A stretch of DNA of 64,000 bases from NCBI GenBank assembly GCA_963070105.1, contig OY718803.1, forward strand, positions 8,723,823-8,787,822, in the 5' to 3' direction. Shown piece after piece: positions 1 to 11,460 of the stretch (positions are counted from its first letter, which is position 1; the number at the start of each line of letters is the position of its first letter). The position numbers were made by a program, and so were the translations under genes. The notes under the pieces were generated by a model. It saw nothing but the letters and a program-made list of their open reading frames with translations, searched no databases and was not told where the DNA came from. The stretch comes from Litomosoides sigmodontis (Eukaryota > Nematoda > Chromadorea > Rhabditida > Onchocercidae).

Positions 1-2593
1 ATTTGTTATGTTCGCATTTTTGGTCGTCTCATATTACGATTATTATGTGGCAGCTAATTCCAGTGTTCTCGTCGAAAATTCTGGAAAAGCTTTCTTTCTG
101 TGCTCATTTTTAACTTAATTTTCTAACGCGGCATTTCTACCAGTTATTTCAGTAACTACTGAGATCTTTTATTTTTTAATTGATCCAATTATTGCTAGTA
201 ATAGTGAATTATTGGATCCTTTGGGTTCGCTCTCTCAAACCACTATATGTTTGTGTTGTGGTATTGTAATGTGATACTATTTGATGAAGTTCGTCTGAAT
301 CATTCTGATTATACGGGCAAATAGGTTGTTTATTTTTCAAGACTCTTCACAAATAGCATCAATTCAATAATTAACCCTACGAGATACGTTCACTCATATA
401 GGGAATTAATTAGGGTAAACGATTTAAATTTACAATTGTTATTTTTTAATTGTTGATATATGACTTGATATCTGCAATTTCAGGATCTGTGCCTAATTGG
501 GTCTGGTTGCTATGCTCGATTTGTACATTTCTGGGACATATATTAGATGGTACGGATGGTAAACAGGCACGTCGCATGGGAGTATCCGGACCAACAGGCG
601 AACTTTGTGAGTGCTTTTAATTTCGTAAATTCTATGTTTGGTTAGGTTAATCGTTTCGGATTTTGTTGGAGGCTAGTCCTACTGAAATTTTATTGCGTAT
701 ATTAATTATTTAGCAACTAATATGATATTATAACGATATATCGGTATCGGTTAGATTTCTGCATTGCTTTTGTGAATTTTTTTTAAGGTGTTGTGAAAAA
801 CGGAATTATTAATGCTGATTATTTCAGTTGATCATGGTTTGGATTCGTGGTCTACAGTTCCGCTAACATTGACTGTTTTCTCCATTTTTGGTCAAGGTGA
901 ATTTAGGTAAGGGAGACAGCTTTCAACTAAGCAAACAAATTTTATCAAATCGTTCGAAATTGCTGTATTTAGCAGTCAGATGAAAAATTGAAAATGCGTT
1001 TTAGATCCAGCTTTTTCCTTTGCGCAATTCTCGTCCTTCAAGGTGATAGTTTTAAAGCAAAATTGATATCCTACAAGCTGTGGGAATAAACCTAGAAGGT
1101 TAGAAAATGGTTCACTATTTCTCAATTTTTCAGTTTGCCACCGGTGCGACTTCTTCTAGTTTTGATTAGCGTTCAAGCTGTGTTCATCAGTTCACACTGG
1201 GAAAAATATAACACGGGAATTTTATTTCTTCCATGGAATTATGATTTGAGTCAATACGTAAGCTTCTCCTTTCATGTTTTGGTCATCATTAGAATTTAAA
1301 GTCCAAGTCCAATTATAAGTTTAAAGATTTTTGTAAGCGAACTTTTAAGAGTTGAATTGTGTGGTGTATATTATGCGTTGCTAATGTTGCAAATTCCAAT
1401 TAAATTTGGAAGTTTTAAGGGACTTATGCTGTTCTACTTATTTGTATTTTTCAAAGGCGATGAATACTTCAAGTTTTACATTTTTGGTGATTTTACAATG
1501 GCTCTTTGCTTTGAATTTGGTTTCTACGGTCAGTTTTTCATGAATTTTATATACGTTTTTGAATTGTTGAATCTTTGCAAAAAAAATGTGCAAGGTTGTG
1601 TGGTCTGCAGCCTAGTATCAGCATTTCCCTCAAAATCAGTATGAAATTTCAAGTTTAACTGACAAGGTTAATCGCTATTAGCTTTAGTGATAAATGTTTT
1701 TCGTTTTAGTATGTTGCTTCATATCGCTAATGGTATCAGCACGAAACATTTATTTGTCTTATTTTGTAGACCGGACCGGAAAACAGGTGATTTGTTGCTC
1801 TTAATTGACTTTTCGATTGCTACCAACGAAATAAATATTTTTGGGCAAATAACTATAAATTAATTATCAAACAACTAAAGTGCTATTTTACTATCGATTC
1901 TGACTTTATTTTTTTGTTTTTACAGGATAACATTTACGAAATATGCTTACCTCTCTGTCCATCTTTAATTTTATTTTCAATTTCAATACTTTGGGCTGTG
2001 TATTCTCCTGGACATATTGTTGAGCGTGATCCTCGTCTTTATCTCTATGCTATGGGAACCGTTTTTTCGAATATTGCAGTAAGAAATTTTGTTAAGAATA
2101 CACTTGAAATTTATCAGATTGTACAAGTCACTAATTATTTAGTAAATAATTTTGCAGTGCAAACTGATCATCGCGCAGATGTGCAGTACTCGTGCAGAAA
2201 TATTTAATTTTTGCCTAGCAGTATATTCTGCCGTTGCTATGATATCTTTGTCTGGTTTTTTATCAACTTATCAGGAATTAATTTTTTTACGGTGTGCTGT
2301 CGCTGTTATAACCCTTGTTCACTTACACTTTGGCATCTGTGTGGTAAGAAATTAATTCGTTAGACTTTGGTTATGATTTTTTTTTCAGGTAGTGTTCTGC
2401 CGTATCAGACGTATTCATTGAAATAATCATGTTAGATCATTCCTGATAACTTTAAATTCATGTTTTCCTGAAAATTTACGGATAGTTGACTGAAATTTTC
2501 TACTTTTAGGTGCGTCAACTATGTGGACACTTTAAAATCTATGCATTTTCACTACATTATTTACAACAATCATCAAAACATCACAGTGAATAA
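1..2593 (+). CDS. EPT1: Ethanolaminephosphotransferase 1 (CDP-alcohol phosphotransferase), 5' end outside window
   Basis: Transfers phosphoethanolamine from CDP-ethanolamine to diacylglycerol in the last Kennedy-pathway step, in Golgi/ER membranes. Exons read as about 1-62, 484-606, 828-906, 1134-1257, 1420-1528, 1710-1786, 1926-2078, 2158-2343 and 2510-2593; phases agree from 484 onward, while the donor ending the first piece is unsure. Exons 484-606 and 828-906 together encode the family catalytic signature DG-x2-(G/K)QAR-x8-G-x3-D-x3-D ([11 protein letters not shown], then GELFDHGLDSW). Later exons carry the family blocks [18 protein letters not shown] and [12 protein letters not shown], hydrophobic membrane segments, and a terminal [11 protein letters not shown] block before TAA at 2591. 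The overall pattern fits EPT1/SELENOI better than choline/ethanolamine phosphotransferase CEPT1. The vertebrate C-terminal selenocysteine tail is absent. Confidence 0.9.
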
Positions 2594-4295
2594 TTTCTTA
2601 TCATTATGCGGCCTGGTCTTTTGATCACTACCGATGCTTCTAATCCACATTAAGCAGTTCAACCTTTGTCAACGATGTACGTGTGAACCAACGCGCAAAT
2701 AATAGTTTCCCTTTTCCTTTATTTTCATTTTGCTTTACGTTTTGCTTTAATTTTTCTTAAAAACATGAAGAGAAGTTTGCTGGCTATATTAGGGAATCGG
2801 ATTATTTCAGAACTAGGTTTTATTTGCAAACCGACACTTTTTATCTCTTCATACGGTTACTTCGAATTTTTATCTAACCTTTATTGCTACCCATTTTGAT
2901 GCCAACATAAATTCAGTTTTTTAATGCCTTTTAACTTCGATTTTGCGCGGATAATTGTCAGTTTACTAATATCTTCAAGGATAAGATGAAGTTTCCCTGC
3001 TGCTTAAAGGAGTCAAAGTTTAAATAATCTTTCATTACATTGCTGCGGACGTTGCCTCTTGCATTACACATATTTTTCCAATGCAGTTAGTCGAGTCATG
3101 TACTCCAACGCTATTATGTTGCATATAAACACTGTGTGTATTATAGCCGATAGTGCTAACTACTGGCAATAACAACTATTGTAGTATGCTAACTTTTAAA
3201 ATGAGAAAGTTTCTGGATGGTAGCAAAAATATAAAATCGTTAATTTTGCAGGAACAAAGATTTATATCATACATACCGCTCATTCAACACTGCAACATAT
3301 CAGTGCAATATGAGGATAATTATGCTATAAGAAAGCACATATAAGCTTACAAGCTCCTTTCTTAAATTCAGCCTTTGCAAAGAATTGATGCATTTGATTT
3401 ACAAGTTAATCGCAATGATTGATAGAAAATAAATTCGATGTGACATTTATAGATTTATCAAAATAAAGCGGTCGAATGAATTATAAAGAAAAAAAGAAAT
3501 TAAACGTGGGAATGCATAATTTTAAATGAGTCTTAAAGCAACAACTTAGAGTTAATCTGAGTGTGAGTGCTTTTTCATCTATTACTCGCGGGAGTTCAGG
3601 AAAGTTTGTTCGTTCCTGAAATGACAACGAACAGTATGAGTGAAGGAGATAACAGGAGAAGGAGATAGCTATTCAAGAAGCTTCAATTATAGGGCACAAT
3701 CAATGAACCGATATAGTAATATCGGATGAAAGTAAATTTATTAAAAATAATTTAAATCTCAAATCTTCCGGAAGGAAGATAAATTACCATCAGTTACACA
3801 TTTTTCTTTTTTGTATTGTTTTCAGTTCCGTTTTTTTCATCCTTTTTTGCTCACATTTTGCTAATACGCGACTATCACTCTTAGTAGATTGTCGGAGTTT
3901 TTTCTTGTTATCATCGGACTGGCTGTTTTAGAATGATTTTCGTATCTATTCTTTCACGTAAATTATTTAATAGTTTAAATTTGAATTTAGCTAACATGGA
4001 TTTAATGCAATAATTTCTTTATTTTCGGCTTGTTTTTTGTTTCTAATTTTACAATCTGTCTGCATGATGGCAGATCATATGGTCTACTGCACTAGGTAAC
4101 AATATCTTATATTCCTAGACTATTTAAGGCCTTTTTTTTGTAGTCATAGTAACAGCTAAAGTATAGCATAAAAGGGAAGCGATAGGCTCTTCCTTCGTCT
4201 TTCTCTTCCACTACGCCATTAGGGATATCACTAGAAAGCGTAAAATGTCATGGAAATATTTTTTTTTGCACTCAAGTCATTTCCTTTTAATTTTT

Positions 4296-4300
4296 ACACA

Positions 4301-4361
<61 letters not shown>
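4296..4361. repeat. (CA)n microsatellite
   Basis: About 33 dinucleotide units with a single T interruption (CATACA) near 4307. The His-Thr open frame over it is an artefact of the repeat. Confidence 0.97.
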
Positions 4362-4363
<2 letters not shown>

Positions 4364-7300
4364 TTATTTAAGTTATTTCTTTGACTTAATGACTCGTCAA
4401 TTTTTTATAGCATCACGTGCTTTTCCGTTAAACAACGTGAAGTTAAACAGAGTAATAGGTATTTATACAATTACTTGCTGTCAAACTAACTCTTTTACAA
4501 CATCTGCATGATGACAGGTAAAATACTTCAACGGAGTAGTACATCTCTCTCTCTATCTATTTCTCTCTCTCTCAATGTGTAAAGCACTATTTTTAGCCGT
4601 TGGTTATGTGACTAAAAGTTACAGTTAAATAAAAACACTGAATAGCTGAACCAAAAATGAAATCAATTATTTCATTAAGTTCAATAAATAATGACCAAGT
4701 CAGGAGAGAGAGAGAAGTAGTGGCAGCACTCAATGCACCCACCTGAAATCCTCTAAGGTACCTTTTTAGAGCGCTGTTGTTGAGATGTGCGTAAAATTTA
4801 TAATTAATTGAAATTCAATTTTGCTTTGTATAAAAACTTCTTGCTATTCTTGCAATTCAAATTGCAGTAAATGAAATTTCCTTTTACATTTATCATTTAC
4901 GCACTTTTTCACTTTCCTTTTCTCTTTCCACCCCAATTCATCCTTCGCCATTTTGATTTCAAGGATAAATACGAATTTCTAATTCACTTCATCTCACCCT
5001 TAATCACTTCATCAATGAATATTTCCATTGATAACTCACTCCCAGTAATTTACGGTTAATTACTTAGCAGAGTTTTTTTCTTTTGTTTGCTCTCTCTACT
5101 CCGCAGAAATGCAATTACTTTTCTGGAAAAATCCAGAAGAGAATTACAATTTGAAAATTAAAGTTTGAATTGCTTTCAGTTATATTTGCTTTGGTAGTTC
5201 AGAAGATAATGTTAAAATTATTGATTTAAACAAAAAAAGGGAGTTTTAATAGATTTTTAAAACAAAAATGTTTACTTTTATTGCATTTGAAATTTATTTT
5301 TTCTTTAAATTCCTAATGAATCTAAGGATTTAGAAAAGTTTAGCGCTGTAGAGATGGCTTGGAACTTTTAAAATTAAACTAATAAAATGTCTGCCGCTAT
5401 CCAATCAAATTTATTTTGCCGAATTGTTGAAGATGAAATGAAAAAATTAAAATTGAGAAATCGAAAATACAAATTGATAAATTATTGATTTTAATTAAAA
5501 TCTGTGGTTTTTTCATTTCAAAAAATTTAAGGAACTGTAATCAGATTATTATCTTCGCCTTACTGCTATAATTATTCAGTTCATATAAACAATTAATTCC
5601 AACTTCGATTCCACTGCATTAATTCATTTGCTCAAATTTCGCTAACATTCTCTGCGAATTTTTAAATTGAATAGTTTTCACACACACACAAAAAAAAGCA
5701 AAACTTCGACTCAGACTACTTGCAGTAATTCTAACCTGAAAGAATCAAGTTGAAGACGCAATGATCAAACGTGTGATGTCAATTTTAGAAAGTTTCCATT
5801 AAAAAGAAAATATTTCTATGTGCACTTGTGATTTAACTTCTCAAAATAAATTACAACAAAAGTAAAAATTAAAATTTTCACGTCAAACATACTTTTAAAT
5901 TTCGAAAATGAATAACATTACATTCCACACTTGATTGATAATTGCAATTACAGCAGTAGTTTCACTTAAAATGAAAAAAATCCACCCATAAAAATTAGCA
6001 AAATCATAATGCTTTCGTCTCGAGGCGTTTCATTAATTAATCAGTGATAATTTGAATGTTTGAAGCAAGCGATAATTTCTAACACACAAAATCTAAGTTT
6101 TATTTTAAATTTAAATATTATATTAGATAATAAATTGTTAATGACGTTCGACGTTTGAATGAGTGAGTGCATTGCTATGTGACAGTAAGCTTGAAGCAAT
6201 GAATGATAATCTAAAAACGAGGAGATCTAGCGCACTTCTTGCACTCTATTAGCGTCCAAGGCAATAGTGGACCTAGACTACTCACCTTGGCCAAGGCAAC
6301 AGTAGCCCCTCACTTGGCTTGGCCAACAGAAATATCAACATGCATTGTCAACATCGATAATTGCTCTATGTCACTTTTACCTCATTTCGATTACACTGCG
6401 CTTCATTGAATAGGTAAATGATGTCGAAGCGTTCTTGTCCATGTCACATAGGATCATTCCGCTCTGCTCTCCGCCTTCTCCACAAATTTCATGAGCTCTG
6501 CTCTTCATTTTTAAATGCTCAATTGACCGGCAAAGATAAGTGGTCTTGAATCAGACCGATGTCACTTCAAGCTGCTTTCGGCTATCCTCTCGGATACTCT
6601 CCAATTTGACTAAATCCATCCATCCTTCTTCAAATTAAATCCTTTCATTCACTTAGTTTTATTCCACTCTGATCACTTTCCCCTTCAGTCCTTCGTCTCT
6701 TGTCTAAATAAAATATCTCTTCAATTTTTGCACGCTTCATTAACCTTATCAATGAAGAGGCCGACAATGATAATTACATTTTCCAGCCAAACACTGTCTG
6801 TCACAACATACGTTTAATATCTCATCTGAAAATTTTCAAACTATCCGTTCATCTGAAAAGCATCTAAACTGAAAGCTTTATGCTAGCAACGATCGGTAGG
6901 CTGCGCTCGAAATGCTTTGAAATCTGTATTTTTAGCTATCTGTTAATAACCACGTGAAAAATTAGCTTATTTCACAATCATACATTTAGGCTATTGTTGC
7001 ACACGCTAGGAACACGTGTTAACTCCACGGCGATCATTTTTTATTCTCCCCATGAAACAATTCGTAGCAGCAAATCGTTTCATCAAGAAGAAAGAAAAAA
7101 AAACCGAAATGTCTTCCAATCGCTAATTTACTTAAAATTCAAATTTTACACCTTCAAAATTTACTTCCTAAATGTTTGACAGTTATCAGGAAGCGCTTTT
7201 ATCTTTCATTTGATCATTGAATGGAATGTAATTTAATGAATGATAATGCACTCACTTCATTGTATTTTTTGACTCGTTAAACATTTTAAGTTTAAGTTTT

Positions 7301-7614
7301 ATCAACGATGAATTTCCTCTATTTGCAAGTGACGGCAATTTGAATTTCAATCGATGCAGTGAAACTTTGATGAATAAATAGTCCTTTTTAATTATTAAAA
7401 CACATCATAGGATAGGGAAAAAAATTTTTACTTCAATTGCTTCATTTTTCTCAATTACTTTCGCTTTCAGACTTTCATTTCGTAAGATAATTGCAGCAAT
7501 TTTTTTTTCTTTAAAATGACTAAACTAAACTAATTTCTCTGACGCAGTCGTCAACTAAAGCTAAGTGAATGTGGTGATAGGTGCGCGTTGCTTATTTGTT
7601 GATCAGTGATAAGC

Positions 7615-7656
7615 AAATTGCTAAAATTACTATCAACAAGGTAATTTTAGCAATTT
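7615..7656. repeat. Perfect 16-bp inverted repeat with 10-base loop
   Basis: The arm AAATTGCTAAAATTAC at 7615-7630 is followed, after the loop TATCAACAAG, by its exact reverse complement at 7641-7656. It lies in noncoding sequence. Confidence 0.9.
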
Positions 7657-7969
7657 CAACTGAAATAAACGATTTGGTTCAGTGAAATCGTAAATGAAAT
7701 CTTCTCACTCCTCACCAGCAATGCTATTTCTCTCAGCTTGAAAACAAAAGTTTGTCGTTTTGAAACTGTTAACATTTGAATAACTTCAACAACTGACAGT
7801 TTTAATCGGCTAACTTTTCAAAAAACTCTACCAATACGAATTTATTCAAATCCTTGCAAAGAACAACAAACCAACAACGAATTCACTCTCATTCGCTACA
7901 TTCACTCATTTTTGTTTTTCGCTTAACAAAATATAACTGGCAGGATGGAATGTGTAATTACCACTCACT

Positions 7970-7990
7970 GATATGATATGATATGATATC
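7970..7990. repeat. Short (GATAT)n tandem repeat
   Basis: About four copies of the pentamer GATAT ending in GATATC, bounded by ACT and CAG. Confidence 0.85.
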
Positions 7991-8438
7991 AGTAAGCTTC
8001 CTCCTCTCCTCCGTTCAACCAGCAAGAGCGTTGTTGCCAGTCGTTCGTTCGTACTTGCTAGTCACTTTTCACGAATTCAGCCACTCCACAATCCCACCAC
8101 CACGAAGCCATTGCGCACGCATCTACCGCTCCTCCTGGCGCTATCACTCCGCCTAAGCTTACGCCATCATTTTCAGGCAAATTGAATTTTTGAAGGTTTA
8201 GCGGTGCGCTAATGCACAATCTCAGCTACTGCTTCAATTTTGATTGTGTATAATTTCGTTGCTTTGCTTATTTATCGTTTCATTTCAGAACGGTTTCATC
8301 TTTCATCCTTCCACTTCCACCTCTCTCTCTCTCTCTTTCCTCCTCTTTCTTTCTTTCTTTTTTTTCTCCTCCTCACTTCGCTTCCTTTACTACCTGAGAA
8401 AAGATTAAGAATTGATTGATTTATGATAGGATGCTTCA

Positions 8439-8496
8439 ATGATGATGCTCCGTGGATGGATTACTTACTATATTACTTTACTGTTGAACGATGTGT
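8439..8496 (+). CDS. Candidate signal-peptide exon of eva-1
   Basis: The main eva-1 exons begin in phase 1 with no start codon or signal peptide, so a 5' exon must exist. Here ATG-ATG-ATG opens a frame that reads MMMLRGWITYYITLLLNDV, a plausible short hydrophobic leader. It can leave in phase 1 at the GT at 8497, or at another GT at 8503. Either donor would join in frame to 11461. Both donors are weak matches and the implied intron is about 3 kb, so this is an inference from frame and hydrophobicity only. Confidence 0.27.
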
Positions 8497-9258
8497 GTTC
8501 GAGTTGTCAATACGATCGACGGATGTGATTGGTGCTTGCTCTTCTAGCATGCACTTCATTATTATTATTATTAATTATTACTATTATCAATAATTATGAT
8601 AATTTTTTGACAAATGTAAAATTATTAATAAAATAAATAATTTAACACACACGAAAAAAAGTAGCAATAAATTATTGTATTAATAGAAGGAGAGAGAGAA
8701 GAGTGATTCTTTTCTTTTTTTTTTGGACGATATTTTTATTTAAAATTCGAAGCTATAAAATTGTTTTAAAATTATTTCTATCTGAATTAATTTTTTCTAC
8801 ATTTAAATTTAAATAAGTTTTGTTTGAATTCATTGAATTTCATCGAATATCAACGTTTTTTGATCGTGTATTTTCATCGTAAAGGGAAAATGAATGATTG
8901 CTTCACAATTTCTAATGTATTTTCTTAAATTTGAATATTTCTCATTCTATTCTGTAGCATATCACAATTACAAGTCAAAATTTCAGCTAATCAAATTTTT
9001 CTCTGAGATGGAAATATTTTGAACGGACAAAATTTGAAATTTGAAAACGAAGAAATTTCACACTCAGAGCGTTTAATCATTCATGTTCATTGCGCTTTTG
9101 GCTATAGCAATGAATTCCGCTCGTTGGCTTAGTACCACAGCTACAACGACGGCAACACTAATGGCACTTGCAGCGTCCAATCATATCAATCCTGAAATTA
9201 TCAATGGCTCGTTAAATTTTACACTTTTTTCTTTCCTTTGTTGTAGTTGTTGCTTCAG

Positions 9259-9410
<152 letters not shown>

Positions 9411-9411
<1 letters not shown>

Positions 9412-9533
9412 TAATTTAATTTAATTTAATTTAATTTAATTTAATTTAATTTAATTTAATTTAATTTAATTTAATTTAATTTAATTTAATTTAATTTAAT
9501 TTAATTTAATTTAATTTAATTTAATTTAATTTA
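9411..9533. repeat. (TTAAT)n pentanucleotide array
   Basis: About 24 perfect copies of TTAAT follow the TTTA array without a gap. The array ends in TTTACTCATTT followed by two more TTTA units. Confidence 0.97.
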
Positions 9534-11460
9534 CTCATTTATTTATTTAGAAAAACTGGCAATCTGAAATTAGAAGTTAGTGAAAAAGATGAGCGGCAAC
9601 AAATCAAATTGGTGCATGGCTGTGCTAAAAGATTCTACACTTCCTGCTACATCTATCTTAGCTATTTTTCCATTTGCAAAAACTTTTTTAAAAACATCAT
9701 TTTTTATTTGATTTACAAATACCTTATTTTCTTTTCATTTTAAGAAATATCAATCATATATATTTTCGTTCATTGGGATTTTCAGATTTCTTTCTTTCTC
9801 TCTCTCTCTCTCTTTCTCTTTCGTTTTTTAGATATATGGTAAATTAATAGTCAAATAAAATTTTTTTCGACTGGGAAAAGTAGGATGAAATTGTAGCATA
9901 AGCACGTCGAACAGATGGTATTTTATGGTTGCGAGGGAAAATTACAAAAATTTTCAATTTTCAATTAATTATCGATTTCTGCACCGAAATTTCTACAAAT
10001 TCAATCATTCGGTTGAAATAGAAATTTTCGATGTTACATCACTTCATCATTTCTTTCAATTACCATTTCATATAGCTTCTTACATTGCACCTTACAGTAA
10101 TGTACAGTATCCAGGCTCATCTGACCTACTAATTCTAACTCCATCAAATTTTCCTATTAACTTTCAGTATTTTGCAAGTTACCAATCTATCAAGTGGTTT
10201 TTATTCCTAAAAGCGCAAAAAAAATTGCATAAATTTTACTCAGTATTTTTTCTTCTTCACACTTTCGTCAATTTATTCGCTCATTACTTTATTCAAATTT
10301 ACTTATTTTTCATTTACAATAAAATTTCATTTGAAATTATGTCTATTTGTCAATTTGAAGAAACAAATGAACAACACCGTTTGCTTCTAAACTAGAAAAC
10401 TGTAACAATTAAAAAAAAATTGTTTGCTTTTGCAGTTCTAAAGTAGTATTTATCGTCGCTTTATGAAATGTAAAATTTTCGTTGTGAATTAATTTTAAGA
10501 AGTGTTAATTAATTAAACGAATTTCCAAAACGTTTTGTTCACATCAACAAAGATAGTTTGCTTCAATTAGTGTAAATTAATCGATGTGTTGGTATAAACA
10601 AATATTATAATAAATAATCAATGTATTCAGCATGAATGTACAAAGATGCAAATTTGATTTTTTTCTTTTTATAAAATGAAATTAAGTGTGATTTATTGCT
10701 TATTATTTTTTTCATTTCTTTTTATTCTACTATTTTTTATTTGAAATTAAATTGAATTAGTGTAAATGCATCGGAAATTTTATCCTTTTCAGTTTACAAA
10801 ATGAAGTAAAATGTAATTTATTGTGAAATTCAATGGGAAGTGATTGTTCAAATCTCTTCCTCCTTCATATCAAATTTCAGCAATTCGTACACACTCAAAT
10901 ACACAGCCATATTTCATCCCATTCACTATCAAAAATATTCATTCAATTTTAATTTTAGTGCACCAACTACTGATATCATATCAAAATGCAGCCAATCAAT
11001 TCGCTCCTATCACCCAATCAATTCACTTAAATGATAAAGCAGATTAGCATCATAAACAAAATAAAAGTGATAGCATTTGAAGCTCTGACGACAAATTAGC
11101 ATATTATCTCACTTTTCCTGGAGTTGCTTGATGTCGTTTCTGCCGATCATACCTCTCAGTGATAATAGCAATTTTGTAGTTTTGTTTTGGAATCGCAAAA
11201 GTTGCTTTATTTAAAAGTTTAAGAGCAAAGCAACGATAACTCTCACTGATAAGATTGTAATGATCAAAATAATATATCAGTTAAATGATAAAAAAGAAAA
11301 AATGCCTAATTTAGTCTAAGCATTTAAGCCCTAATTTCTCAAGTATATTATGGAGTTTTTAAAAAATTTCCAAATTTTCTAAATAAGCCCCATTTTTGCA
11401 AATCAAACTGTTCATTTCTTTTTTGCTTTTTTAATTAGTTAATTTATTAAAATTTTGCAG

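Larger units (their letters stand above)
2594..8438. other. Long AT-rich spacer with no supported gene
   Basis: Nearly 6 kb between EPT1 and the candidate first exon of eva-1. Open frames are short and of low complexity, and none resembles a family I know. It contains a CA microsatellite, CT tracts near 4545-4575 and 8315-8370, a 12-base palindrome CCTTGGCCAAGG near 6286, a perfect 16-bp hairpin at 7615 and a short GATAT array. Promoter or enhancer sequence for eva-1 may lie in the less AT-rich stretch 8000-8170, but no specific site can be assigned. Confidence 0.6.

Noticed and set aside
4245..4511. 88-codon frame with a His-Thr repeat
   Set aside because: Produced by the CA microsatellite.
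9925..10395. 156-codon open frame, the second longest in the window
   Set aside because: Composition is dominated by T/C-rich low-complexity sequence giving Phe, Tyr and Ile. No domain, no conserved block and no splice evidence. A chance frame of this length is conceivable in 64 kb of such DNA.
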